From the NCBI RefSeq assembly GCF_007183175.1, contig NZ_AP019807.1, forward strand, positions 744,001 to 808,000: a stretch of DNA of 64,000 nt, written 5' to 3'. The position numbers and the translations under genes were made by a program. Below the pieces are notes generated by a model. That model was given only the letters and a program-made list of their open reading frames with translations. It did not search any database and was not told where the DNA came from. The stretch is from Microbulbifer sp. GL-2. Lineage in GTDB: Bacteria > Pseudomonadota > Gammaproteobacteria > Pseudomonadales > Cellvibrionaceae. Below are positions 9,162-18,138 of the stretch, one piece after another. Positions within the stretch are counted from its first letter, which is position 1. The number at the start of each line of letters is the position of its first letter.

Positions 9162-10460
9162 GTGACACAGATAGATACCAGCAATTCCCTTGCTATCGGC
9201 TTGATGTTTACAGCCACAGCACTGCTGTGTAACAGCGCCAATGCAGCAGAAGGCGCACCTGTGAGCCCGGATACCAAAGCCCCTCCCCAGGCATTCATTG
9301 AAGCCGCCTCCAAACCCTTAAAGAAGAACCGACGACAACTTCGTCCATCTGAAGCGGTAGAGAGTTATCGCGAGCGTATTGAAGAGCTGGAGGCACAACA
9401 CGGTGCCTATGGCGCGGGTATTGATGAACAACTACTTGGACTGGCAACAGCCCTGCAAAGAGCAGGCGCACACAAAGAGGCCGCCAGTGAATTCCGTCGC
9501 GCGATGTTGGTGAACCGGGTCAACGAGGGGCTCTACTCCCTCAATCAAATTCCGATGATTGAACGGTTGGTTGAAAGCCAGATTGCTCTGAACCAGTGGG
9601 AGGAAGCTAACGACAACCAGCAATACCTTTACTGGCTCTACGAAAAAAACTACGGTGAAAAAGATCCCCGTATGCTGCCTGTAATCAACAACTTGAGCCG
9701 CTGGCACCTGCAATCCTACGTTGAGGAAAAAGGTGAAACTCTTGTCGAACACCTGATTAACGCCACTAAGTTGTATACCTTGGCAGTAGATATTATCACC
9801 AAAAATTTTGGTTCCAGTGATCTGCGCCTGGTGGATGCTCTACGCGGTTTGAAGGCTACAAATTATTATTTGGCTACCTATAAAGGTGAGCCGCAGGCAC
9901 CAATTATCGTTAACACCAGTTTTGGCGGTGGTGGTCCCAATACCCACCAGCGCAATAAAGTGGACCACTACCGGATGAAAAGTTTCAATACCGGTAAAAA
10001 GGCCATTACCCGCATTGTCGATGTCTACCAGAGAAACCCCCAATCCCCACCGGCGGCCTCAGCAAAAGCAAAAGTGGAACTGGGCGACTGGTACATGATG
10101 TTTAACAAATGGCACTCAGCTCGCCAGACATATGGCGAAGCCTACCAAGCTCTCTGGGATAACGGCGCCTCCAACGATGAAATCGAGGATATTTTTGGAC
10201 GCCCCGTTGCCCTGCCGGCGCTGCCAATATTGGATTCCGACAGCAAAGCCCTGGCCAATTCCCATATTACAGTTTCATACGACGTCACAGCCTTCGGCAA
10301 AGCACGTAATATCAAGGTGTTAAGATCCTACCCCTCCGGTAAAGTGCGTGTCCGCTCCAAGGTTCGCAACATATTAAAACGCGCCAAATTCCGTCCACGC
10401 TTTGAGGATGGTGAAGCAGTGGAAACCCGCGGAATAGTACAGAGATTTGTCTTCGACTGA
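9162..10460 (+). CDS. Periplasmic TPR protein with TonB-like C-terminal domain
   Basis: 432 residues from the GTG at 9162, picked because it begins a proper signal peptide (cleavage after SANA) and has GGAAG ten bases before it; the frame is open to an ATG at 8961. The body has TPR-like helical repeats (LLGLATALQRAGAHKEAASE, then LYTLAVDIITKNFGSSD). Residues about 370-432 look like a TonB C-terminal domain (YDVTAFGKARNIKVL, then KFRPRFEDG and an RFVF end). It has no membrane anchor beyond the signal, so it would be periplasmic and not a true TonB. It may belong to the following envelope cluster, but an inverted repeat separates them. Confidence 0.75.
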   Translation: MTQIDTSNSLAIGLMFTATALLCNSANAAEGAPVSPDTKAPPQAFIEAASKPLKKNRRQLRPSEAVESYRERIEELEAQHGAYGAGIDEQLLGLATALQRAGAHKEAASEFRRAMLVNRVNEGLYSLNQIPMIERLVESQIALNQWEEANDNQQYLYWLYEKNYGEKDPRMLPVINNLSRWHLQSYVEEKGETLVEHLINATKLYTLAVDIITKNFGSSDLRLVDALRGLKATNYYLATYKGEPQAPIIVNTSFGGGGPNTHQRNKVDHYRMKSFNTGKKAITRIVDVYQRNPQSPPAASAKAKVELGDWYMMFNKWHSARQTYGEAYQALWDNGASNDEIEDIFGRPVALPALPILDSDSKALANSHITVSYDVTAFGKARNIKVLRSYPSGKVRVRSKVRNILKRAKFRPRFEDGEAVETRGIVQRFVFD

Positions 10461-10487
10461 GAATTTCGCCGCATAGCACTTTGGTAG

Positions 10488-10543
10488 CGGTGTGGAAAAC
10501 GCGCAAATAATCAAATAACAACTATTTTTAAGTTTCCACACCG
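10488..10543. repeat. Perfect 11-bp inverted repeat
   Basis: CGGTGTGGAAA (10488-10498) and TTTCCACACCG (10533-10543) are exact reverse complements separated by 34 AT-rich bases. It sits between the TPR/TonB-C gene and the next gene. It could end the upstream transcript or be a two-half-site operator. Confidence 0.6.
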
Positions 10544-10548
10544 TCTAC

Positions 10549-10563
10549 TTGTCGGACCGACAA
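10549..10563. promoter_or_regulatory. Palindrome, possible operator of the envelope cluster
   Basis: TTGTCGG-A-CCGACAA is a perfect palindrome with 7-bp arms, six bases after the larger inverted repeat and 66 bases before the start of the Ser-rich lipoprotein gene. Length and symmetry fit a dimeric repressor site. No matching regulator is next to it. Confidence 0.45.
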
Positions 10564-10628
10564 ACTCAGGTAATTGTTCACCGACTCGCCTGCCGGGGCA
10601 CGCCGCCAAGCACTCTAGGAGAAAACAG

Positions 10629-11783
10629 ATGACAATTCGGAAAGCGGTTCGAAAAGGTCACCGCCAGCATATTGGCTGGCACGCTCTGTTCTCCGTCGCC
10701 CTATTATCTTCGGCGATTGTTGGGTGCAAGAGCCAGCAGACGCAGTCACAACCTCCTGCAATGCCGTCAATGCCCTCTTCCAGTTCACAGTCGCAGTCGC
10801 AATCTCAAAGCAACTCTTCATCCAGCAGCAGCTCGCAGAGTTCAAGCCAGTCGCAAACTGCCAGCAGTAGTGGTGGCCAGCCACGAAGTAGCTCCTCCAG
10901 TCAACCCAGTACAAGTATGCCAAGCGCGAAGCGAGAGTCTCAGCGCAGTAGCGATACGGCCTCTGCCGAAGGTCAATCATCCAGAGAACGTTCGGCGGGG
11001 AATTCCATGCCGGATTCCGATTCCCGCAGTCGCTCCTCTTCCACCCCGGTTTACAGCGATTCGGAGCAATCTCAACAGAGTCAAAATACACCATCAGATC
11101 CTTCATCTGGAGATGAGGGTACTCCTCCAGACGAAATAGATTTTTCTGAAGAAGAGCAAACAGCCTCATCTTCGAGCTCCTCATCCAGCAATTCCGCATC
11201 TAGCAGTTCTTCCAGCAGCGCATCCTCCAATAGCAACAGTGCCAATGCAGGCCAGCCGGGCAACAGCGCTGACAGGGCGGGCAGCGCACCAAATGAAGCC
11301 CCCAATTCAGCCGCTGAACAAGTTGCGGAACTGGAGGGCCGCTTCGAATCCACCATGGTCAGCTATGACGGCATGATCCTGCGCGAGCGCGATTATGTAC
11401 GAAACAGGCCCGGCTCCGCCTCCACTGAGGGCGAAGAGGAGGCCATGGATGAAGCTCCATCGGGGGAATCTCTCGAAGACCTGATTGAATCTGCGGAAGC
11501 CGAAATTCCCGCACCGCCCGGAAGTGGAACTCCCACAGGTGGAGGGCCTCAGCAAAATAACTCCAGTGGCCAGGTTACCGGACCCGGATTACCTACTAAA
11601 GGTCGCCAGGGCGATTACAATCACAGCGGCACACAAGCTGTGGTACCCGCCGATATACCCAACGGCACAGATGACGACGTGGTGGCAAGACAAATTCGTG
11701 AGGCAGCCACAAGGGAAACAGACCCCGAGTTGCGGGAAAAATTATGGGAAGAGTACCGAAAATATAAAAAAGCGACCAAGTAG
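10629..11783 (+). CDS. Serine-rich low-complexity lipoprotein
   Basis: 384 residues. A lipobox ends at Cys33 (IVGC). Residues about 38-225 are dominated by Ser and Gln in disordered runs, with Pro, Asn and Ala patches. The last 150 residues are of normal composition, with an acidic stretch, a Gly/Pro linker and a helical end (ATRETDPELREKLWEEYRKY). The Ser tract could be a flexible spacer reaching from an anchored lipid through peptidoglycan. AGGAG precedes the ATG well. It is the first gene of a same-strand run to 24374. Function unknown. Confidence 0.7.
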   Translation: MTIRKAVRKGHRQHIGWHALFSVALLSSAIVGCKSQQTQSQPPAMPSMPSSSSQSQSQSQSNSSSSSSSQSSSQSQTASSSGGQPRSSSSSQPSTSMPSAKRESQRSSDTASAEGQSSRERSAGNSMPDSDSRSRSSSTPVYSDSEQSQQSQNTPSDPSSGDEGTPPDEIDFSEEEQTASSSSSSSSNSASSSSSSSASSNSNSANAGQPGNSADRAGSAPNEAPNSAAEQVAELEGRFESTMVSYDGMILRERDYVRNRPGSASTEGEEEAMDEAPSGESLEDLIESAEAEIPAPPGSGTPTGGGPQQNNSSGQVTGPGLPTKGRQGDYNHSGTQAVVPADIPNGTDDDVVARQIREAATRETDPELREKLWEEYRKYKKATK

Positions 11784-11800
11784 TTACAGAGGATGCCTGT

Positions 11801-13030
11801 ATGTCATTTTCCAAGTCTATTTGCTTCAGCGGCCACTCCTTTACGGCACGCATTTTTATCGTATTGCTGTTCTCAATAGCCACGCTGTTTTTCACTGGCT
11901 GCACCACTACAGAAGTGCGAACCACAGCATTTACTCCTCTTACCATAGAGGATAAAAATATTACTGAAGAACGCCTACTGGATGTAGGAGTAATTCAGTT
12001 TAATCCCGGCCTCGAAACCACCGAGGCCGACGAGGAAACCCTGGTTTTTCCTGAATTGCGTCAGGCGGAATCGCGATATATGGCAGTGACTCTGGCTGAT
12101 TCACTGCAATCAAGCCTTGGCTGGGGAGCTGTGCGAGTTATCCCATCTGCCCGAACCAATATCGATGTAACAGTTTCCGGCCGAATTCTCCAGTCGGACG
12201 GTGAATCCCTAACAGTCGAAATAACCGTTGTTGATTCCCGAGGGCAACTTTGGTTCACCAAGGAATATAGCGAAAACGCTTCACACTACGCCTACGACCG
12301 TAAGCACCCCACCGAAGGGGATGCTTTTCAGGGAATTTACAACCGTGTTGCCAATGACATGCTGGAATACCGGCAAAAACTCTCAGACCAGCAGATTGTT
12401 GAACTTCGCACCATTTCCGAGATGCGTTTTGCCCGCAGCTTCTCCCCTGAGGCTTTTGATCGATATCTGCACCAAAGTGAAGATGGTATCTACTATTTAA
12501 GCGCCCTGCCCGCGGAAAATGACCCAATGTTGGCAAGGGTGCGCAAGATTCGCGAACGAGATTACCTGTTTGTAGACACCTTGCAGGAATATTACGGCAC
12601 GTTTGCAAAAACCATGGAAGTTCCCTATCAGGAATGGCGCGCGCGCAGCTATGAGGAAGTGCGGGAAATGCGCGAATTAAAGCGCAAGGCCCGCAACCAT
12701 ACCATTATGGGGGCAGCCGCCATTATCGGTGGTATTGCTGCAGCCGGAGCCGGTGGTGGCAGTGCCCAAGCTGCGGGTCAGGTTGGCATTGGAGCAGGTG
12801 GTTACCTGATCAAAAGTGCTTTTGATCGTCGCGCAGATGCCAAGATGCATCTGGAAGCCCTGCAAGAACTGGGCGATTCAATGGAAGCTGAGGTCGAACC
12901 TCAAATTGTTGAGCTGGAAGATCGTACCGTAACTCTTACCGGGTCTGTGGAAAACCAATACCGTCAGTGGCGCGAACTCTTAAAGGAAATCTACGAAGCT
13001 GAAACCAGCTCATCCAACAACAATATCTAG
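11801..13030 (+). CDS. Lipoprotein of the envelope cluster, unknown function
   Basis: 409 residues with a lipobox ending at Cys34 (FTGC). After it comes an alpha/beta region (ERLLDVGVIQFNPG, then MAVTLADSLQSSLGWGAVRV and ITVVDSRGQLWF) loosely like the N-terminal fold of TolB or CsgG, then a long helical part, and a Gly/Ala-rich hydrophobic segment near residues 300-330 (TIMGAAAIIGGIAAAGAGGG) that could enter a membrane. It starts 17 bases after the preceding stop, so they are surely co-transcribed. Not recognised as a known family. Confidence 0.7.
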   Translation: MSFSKSICFSGHSFTARIFIVLLFSIATLFFTGCTTTEVRTTAFTPLTIEDKNITEERLLDVGVIQFNPGLETTEADEETLVFPELRQAESRYMAVTLADSLQSSLGWGAVRVIPSARTNIDVTVSGRILQSDGESLTVEITVVDSRGQLWFTKEYSENASHYAYDRKHPTEGDAFQGIYNRVANDMLEYRQKLSDQQIVELRTISEMRFARSFSPEAFDRYLHQSEDGIYYLSALPAENDPMLARVRKIRERDYLFVDTLQEYYGTFAKTMEVPYQEWRARSYEEVREMRELKRKARNHTIMGAAAIIGGIAAAGAGGGSAQAAGQVGIGAGGYLIKSAFDRRADAKMHLEALQELGDSMEAEVEPQIVELEDRTVTLTGSVENQYRQWRELLKEIYEAETSSSNNNI

Positions 13031-13133
13031 TATCACATCAAATATTAACCGAGGTAGAGCAGCAAATTTTTTCAACCATTTGTTAAAAACCCAACATCTT
13101 CACTGGGAACATGAATAACACGGCGGAACCATT

Positions 13134-14684
13134 ATGCAGCACCGCGATAACGCCAAGGAAGATATAGCCCCAATTGAGCCCGCCGAGTTTACCTTTGGCG
13201 GTGAGGAAGCTCATTCCCCCAAGGCTACAAACAACCGTACAAACAAGCCTAAGAAAGAAAAGTCTTATGGGCCGATTATAATTGGCACTGTCATGCTAAG
13301 CGGTCTTGTCGGTGTATTCTGGGGGCTTCCGCAAATGGTAGAAAAACCTCAAATACGCAGTGTTCATACTGACCCAATTGCGGCCACCGGTATCCACCCC
13401 CCCCCTGTCCAGGCATCCCCCTATACCGATGCTGAAATTATGCAGCAACGCCGGGACGTACAAAAAATTCTGCAGGATATCCTTGCCCTCAAGGAAGAAT
13501 TAAAGGAACGACAAGTAGAGCTGTGGGCATTTGAGGACTTCTATACAGCTGAGGATTTAGCACTTGAAGCTGACGGTCTCTACCGCAAACGCCAATTTAT
13601 GCCTGCTCTGGAAAAATATCGCGAATCACTACAGGCACTTGAAACCCTGCGCGATAGTATCCCCGAGCGTATTGAAATACACCTTGCCGAAGGTACCAGG
13701 GCACTTGACAAAGGAGAGCGTGATTCGGCGGAGGCCGCATTCAAACTGGCTCTCATAATTTCAGAGAATCATCCCAGAGGGTTAAAGGGGCTGGAGCGCA
13801 CTGATAGCCTTCCAGTAGCCTGGTGGAAATTTACTCTCGGAAAAAATGCGTACCTGAACGCAGACCTGGATCTCGCCAAAAAATCACTGAAAAAATCACT
13901 TTCTATAGACGCGCAAACCTCTCTTGCCCAAGAGTTAATGGCAAAAGTAGAGCTGGAAATTATCGAACGCGACTACCAGAATGCCATGTCAGCAGGTTAT
14001 GCCTCTATCGCAGATAAAAGTTTTGAAGCTGCAAAAAAATATTTCAATCAAGCCCGTAAACTGAAACCCAAAGCCAAAGCCCCTGGTATCGGCTTGAAAC
14101 AAGCCCAAAATGGTGCCGAACAGGCCAAAATTGATGAACTTCTCAGTCAAGCGAGAGATCAGGAACAAAAAGAGGACTGGCATAAAGCCCTACGCAGCTA
14201 TACCACCCTGGTAAAAAAAGATGCCAGCTTGGTTGCTGCAGTAACGGGAAAAGCCCGCGCTACTGCCAGGGCCCAGCTGGATGATCAAATCCAGGACCTC
14301 CTGAAAGACCCCCTGACTCTAGGCGATGGAAAACGCAACCACTTTGCAAGGAAAATACTAATTGATGCACGTAAGCTCAACACGCAGACACCACGATTAA
14401 CACAACAGATCGAAGACCTTGAGAATGCCCTGACCCAGGCATTAATCCCCCTTCCTGTACGTTTTAAGTCTGACCGCAGCACCAGTGTCACTATTTATCA
14501 TGTGGGAAGGCTGGGCAATTTTGATCAGCGCGAAATTGCACTGAAACCCGGTCGTTATACTGCCGTTGGCACCCGAGATGGTTACCGAGATGTTCGGCGG
14601 GAGTTTATCGTCAAGCCCGGAAAACCAGTCACCGAAGTTGTCATCCAGTGTGCGGAGAAAATTAACGGCGCTAATAACAGCTAA
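13134..14684 (+). CDS. Membrane-anchored TPR protein of the envelope cluster
   Basis: 516 residues. A basic N-terminal cytoplasmic part (KATNNRTNKPKKEKSYG) is followed by one membrane helix (about 46-65) and a periplasmic body. The body holds a coiled-coil-like stretch (VQKILQDILALKEELKERQ) and at least four TPR-like helical pairs (for example LYRKRQFMPALEKYRESLQA and LLSQARDQEQKEDWHKALRS). The last 80 residues are beta-rich (GRYTAVGTRDGYRDVRREF) and resemble a PEGA-like or carrier domain. Probably a scaffold for the other periplasmic products of the cluster; this is inferred from architecture only. Confidence 0.7.
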   Translation: MQHRDNAKEDIAPIEPAEFTFGGEEAHSPKATNNRTNKPKKEKSYGPIIIGTVMLSGLVGVFWGLPQMVEKPQIRSVHTDPIAATGIHPPPVQASPYTDAEIMQQRRDVQKILQDILALKEELKERQVELWAFEDFYTAEDLALEADGLYRKRQFMPALEKYRESLQALETLRDSIPERIEIHLAEGTRALDKGERDSAEAAFKLALIISENHPRGLKGLERTDSLPVAWWKFTLGKNAYLNADLDLAKKSLKKSLSIDAQTSLAQELMAKVELEIIERDYQNAMSAGYASIADKSFEAAKKYFNQARKLKPKAKAPGIGLKQAQNGAEQAKIDELLSQARDQEQKEDWHKALRSYTTLVKKDASLVAAVTGKARATARAQLDDQIQDLLKDPLTLGDGKRNHFARKILIDARKLNTQTPRLTQQIEDLENALTQALIPLPVRFKSDRSTSVTIYHVGRLGNFDQREIALKPGRYTAVGTRDGYRDVRREFIVKPGKPVTEVVIQCAEKINGANNS

Positions 14685-14801
14685 GCTGAAGAACCTCTAA
14701 TGCCTCGTAAAATCAAAAAAACAGGTTTTTTCGCATTGGGGCAATGCCTGAATAGAAACACCTGACCCAGTCTCAGGAAACGAAGTGTTCTGTGACAAAC
14801 G

Positions 14802-14836
14802 GCTCGCTATACCACATTGTCATGGTATCAGCGAGC
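14802..14836. promoter_or_regulatory. Long hairpin before the PEGA/SUMF1 gene
   Basis: GCTCGCTATACCA (14802-14814) pairs with TGGTAT-C-AGCGAGC (14823-14836): 13 bp with one bulged base and an 8-base loop. It stands in the only gap over 250 bases within the envelope cluster. No T-run follows, so it is more likely an operator or a processing signal than a terminator. A small GCATTG/CAATGC hairpin lies at 14733-14747. Confidence 0.5.
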
Positions 14837-14958
14837 TAAGCTTTGTTGCACATATTACCCCAGCTTTGGATTTGTCCGCACGGCTCATAACAGCCTGATC
14901 CAGCGGCACTGAAGTCACTGCGATAACTTCATAACGATGCAGCAATAGGGAAGCATAA

Positions 14959-17049
14959 ATGACAGTGAAAGAGGCAGTACCTGTCCGTGACAAAAAACCA
15001 GCGATCGATGACTCTCCCCTCATCGAACCTATAGGTTTTACTCCAGTACAGCTGAACTCCACTCGCGCGCGTTTATTTTTCTCCAAACGTGCCTTAATTG
15101 TTGCCGCTTGTCTGCTCCTGAGTTTATTGGCGCTATATTATCTGATTATCGCTCGCTCTCTGATATTCGATACCCAACCCACCGATGCAAAAATAAGTAT
15201 CAATGGGTTCGCAATTCCCCTGGGCGATGGCCATCTTGTCTTACCAGGAAATTACAGTTACACCATCAAAGCGGAAGGCTACCTGCCTAAGAGCGGTGAG
15301 GTTAAAGTCAACAGGGAGGGGCACAGCCGCCACTCAGTTAGCCTGGAAAAACTTCCTGGTCATTTACAGGTTGAGACGGATCCTCCAGTACCGGTTAAAG
15401 TGCTGATTAATGGCAGCGAAGTACCTAATAAGAATGGGCTTGTGGAAAATGTTCCCGCGGGATCCATGCGGATTACGGTTCTATCAGATCGCTACCTACC
15501 TTTTACCAGGGAGATTAATGTAGAAGGCCTCGATAATGTCCATCAGCTGGAGGCCAAACTCCGCCCGGCCTGGGCAAATATTCGCATCACCAGCAATCCT
15601 CCTGGCGCCAAGGTAACCCTCAATGGTGAAGTTCTTGGTACCACACCAATTAATGCTGAGTTAATCCAGGGAGATCGGGTCATCTCCATCTCCCTTGCCG
15701 AGCACAAGACTGTCGATATTCCCGTAGCAGTTACTGCCGGAGTGGACCAGACCCTGGCTACAGTAACTCTTGGGCCAGCCGATGGCCTATTGCGTGTCGT
15801 CACCACCCCTGAAGGGGCGGGAGTGACCGTGGATGGAGAATTTCGCGGTCATACTCCTCTGGAGCTTGAACTCACATCGGGGGAAACCCATCGACTACGT
15901 TTTTTTAAAGATGGTTATGCGTCAGTAGAGCATACGATCGACCTTTCTGCGGGTATGCAGCGCGACCTGAATATCAACCTGAATGCGGTTTACGGCAAAG
16001 TTCGTGTCTCCAGCGTTCCGCCAGACGCTGAGGTTTACATCGATGGGCAGTTTGCAGGAAACACCGGGCAGACTTTCAACCTGCCAGCAAGGACTCACCG
16101 TATTGAAGTACGCAAGCGAGGTTATGAATCATTCGATACCCGCGTGATTCCCAGTGCCCGACTGGAGCAAACCGTGCGTGCAGTGCTATTAACCAGGGAG
16201 CAGGCACGTTGGCAGCAGGTTCCTCCAGAGTTTCGCCATGCCGCCGGTGGCACCATGAAATTAATGCGCCCCAATGCGGTTTTTACTATGGGCTCCTCAC
16301 GCCGCGAGCAAGGACGTCGTGCAAACGAGGTAATGAAACAAGTTTCCCTCAACCGGCCTTTTTATATCGGTACCACGGAAGTTACCAACCGGGAGTACCG
16401 CAGATTTAAACCCTCACATACCTCAAGCCATGTAAACGGTGTAAGCCTGGATAACGATAACTTGCCTGTAGTCAGTGTCAGCTGGGCCGATGCAGCTCTC
16501 TTTTGCAATTGGCTCAGCCAGCGGGATGGCCTAAGCCCGGTGTATCTCACGGAGCGGGGACGTATTGTAGGATTTGATTCTGCTGCAAATGGTTATCGCC
16601 TGCCAACCGAAGCCGAATGGGCCTGGCTGGCTCGCTACGATCGGGGTGTCATGCGTAAATACCCATGGGGCAATGACCTACCAATCGCCAGTAATTCGGG
16701 AAATTATGCCGACAGCTACGCTGCCAAACTGATTCCTACAGTCCTGCGAACTTACAGCGACCGCTATGCAGCTACCGCTCCCGTGGCCAGCTACAACCCC
16801 AATCCACTGGGTATTTACGACTTGGGAGGCAACGTATCTGAGTGGATACACGACCTCTACACCATCGGTACCGGCCTCTCATCTCGCCAAGAAGAAAATC
16901 CAGTAGGGCCGCAAGATGGTGACTACCATGTTATTCGCGGCTCCAGTTGGCGCCACGCGGGGCTGACAGAGTTACGTCTGTCTTACCGCGATTATGGAGA
17001 GGCCTCTCGCAACGATATCGGCTTCAGGGTTGCCCGTTGGGTCAACTAG
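14959..17049 (+). CDS. PEGA-repeat protein with SUMF1/FGE-like domain
   Basis: 696 residues. A short cytoplasmic start is followed by one membrane helix (about residues 48-68) and a periplasmic body. There are about five PEGA-type beta repeats between residues 70 and 405 (ITSNPPGAKVTLNGEVLGTT, VSSVPPDAEVYIDGQFAGNT). The C-terminal 280 residues are a SUMF1/formylglycine-generating-enzyme fold: FYIGTTEVTNREYRRF, LPTEAEWAWLARY, YPWGN, YDLGGNVSEWI and GFRVARW. The two Cys that bind copper in true FGE are missing in the RGSSWRHAG segment, so it is probably a binding or structural version as in GldK. The next gene starts ten bases after its stop. Confidence 0.85.
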   Translation: MTVKEAVPVRDKKPAIDDSPLIEPIGFTPVQLNSTRARLFFSKRALIVAACLLLSLLALYYLIIARSLIFDTQPTDAKISINGFAIPLGDGHLVLPGNYSYTIKAEGYLPKSGEVKVNREGHSRHSVSLEKLPGHLQVETDPPVPVKVLINGSEVPNKNGLVENVPAGSMRITVLSDRYLPFTREINVEGLDNVHQLEAKLRPAWANIRITSNPPGAKVTLNGEVLGTTPINAELIQGDRVISISLAEHKTVDIPVAVTAGVDQTLATVTLGPADGLLRVVTTPEGAGVTVDGEFRGHTPLELELTSGETHRLRFFKDGYASVEHTIDLSAGMQRDLNINLNAVYGKVRVSSVPPDAEVYIDGQFAGNTGQTFNLPARTHRIEVRKRGYESFDTRVIPSARLEQTVRAVLLTREQARWQQVPPEFRHAAGGTMKLMRPNAVFTMGSSRREQGRRANEVMKQVSLNRPFYIGTTEVTNREYRRFKPSHTSSHVNGVSLDNDNLPVVSVSWADAALFCNWLSQRDGLSPVYLTERGRIVGFDSAANGYRLPTEAEWAWLARYDRGVMRKYPWGNDLPIASNSGNYADSYAAKLIPTVLRTYSDRYAATAPVASYNPNPLGIYDLGGNVSEWIHDLYTIGTGLSSRQEENPVGPQDGDYHVIRGSSWRHAGLTELRLSYRDYGEASRNDIGFRVARWVN

Positions 17050-17058
17050 GAGAAAGTT

Positions 17059-17271
17059 ATGCTCAGAATCCTATTAATTCTTACCGCCTTACAATCTCCA
17101 GCAGTGCTTGCACAGGGGGAGCAGGATGAGGAAAAAGAGCCATTGACCCAGGTAGCGCAGAAAAAAACGGATGAGAATAAATCCAAAAGTAGTAAGCGCA
17201 GTTCCGACGATTATAAAGCCTCAGAGGAAATATCTGAGGATCTATCGGTTTCCTATCCCGTGGATATTTAG
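17059..17271 (+). CDS. Small secreted charged protein
   Basis: 70 residues, with AGGAGAAAG just before the ATG. The first 18 residues form a signal peptide (cleavage after VLAQ or VLA). The mature 50 residues are very rich in Lys, Glu, Asp and Ser and almost certainly disordered. The position, wedged between the PEGA/SUMF1 gene and the channel gene with 10-25-base gaps, supports it as a real gene of the cluster. No family recognised. Confidence 0.6.
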   Translation: MLRILLILTALQSPAVLAQGEQDEEKEPLTQVAQKKTDENKSKSSKRSSDDYKASEEISEDLSVSYPVDI

Positions 17272-17295
17272 AGAAAAGTTCCCAAGGGCACCATC

Positions 17296-18090
17296 ATGAA
17301 ACTCAAATCATCAGATTTTATTTTCCAGATATTTGCGCTACTGGGCTCAGTTATCCTGGTCCATGCTATTTATGTAGCCATAATACGCCCCAATGCCGAT
17401 GCGCTGATTGAGGAACAGTTAGCCCGCGAAGCAGCTGGGGAAACCTATATACAGCAACGCTCCATTTATATTGTGATGCGCGACTACGAGCAGGAAGCCT
17501 GCTTTGTGTTGATGCTCTGGGCCATGGCAATAATGGGCCTGAAGGCTCAGCGAAGCATGCGTGAGCGGAAGCTACTCAAAAAAGCCCTGCTCAATGTCAG
17601 TGAAGGCACACCGATATTACCGGAAGATACTCGCGACCTATCTCGCCCAATCCAGGCTCTCCCGGAAGAAGAGCGTAGTTTCCTGGTACCCAGAGCCCTT
17701 CTCACAGCACTGCAACGCTTCGGTTCCACCCGCAACGTGGCTGCAGTTTCCAACTCAATAAAAGAAGTTTGTGAAACAGAGGGGGATCGCCTTGACTCAG
17801 AATTAGCGATGGTTCGCTATATCACTTGGGCTATTCCTTCAATTGGTTTTATTGGCACTGTACGCGGTATCGGTGAAGCACTCGCCCAAGCGCATAAAGC
17901 CGTAGAAGGGGATATCGCCGGCGTCACTGTGAGCCTGGGTGTTGCCTTTAATTCCACTTTTATCGCCCTGGTTATCAGTATTGTCATTATGTTCTTTACC
18001 CATCAGTTGCAGCTGATGCAGGAAAGACTGGTGCTTGATACCCAAAGTTACTGTGACAACCGACTGCTGCGGTTTCTAAAAATTAGTTAA
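17296..18090 (+). CDS. MotA/TolQ/ExbB-type proton channel protein
   Basis: 264 residues with four hydrophobic segments (about 10-30, 66-84, 172-192 and 208-232). The last two carry the family core: IPSIGFIGTVRGIGEAL and VSLGVAFNSTFIALVI, matching the GTV.GI and T/S-lined helices of ExbB, TolQ and MotA (PF01618). A large cytoplasmic loop lies between the second and third helices. The family works as a pentamer around two copies of an ExbD/MotB-type helix with an essential Asp. No ExbD gene is nearby; the two VWA proteins that follow carry such a helix instead. Confidence 0.82.
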   Translation: MKLKSSDFIFQIFALLGSVILVHAIYVAIIRPNADALIEEQLAREAAGETYIQQRSIYIVMRDYEQEACFVLMLWAMAIMGLKAQRSMRERKLLKKALLNVSEGTPILPEDTRDLSRPIQALPEEERSFLVPRALLTALQRFGSTRNVAAVSNSIKEVCETEGDRLDSELAMVRYITWAIPSIGFIGTVRGIGEALAQAHKAVEGDIAGVTVSLGVAFNSTFIALVISIVIMFFTHQLQLMQERLVLDTQSYCDNRLLRFLKIS

Positions 18091-18138
18091 CCGCCAATTA
18101 TCATCCACATCCCGGCTATTGGCCGCGAGGAAAAATCC

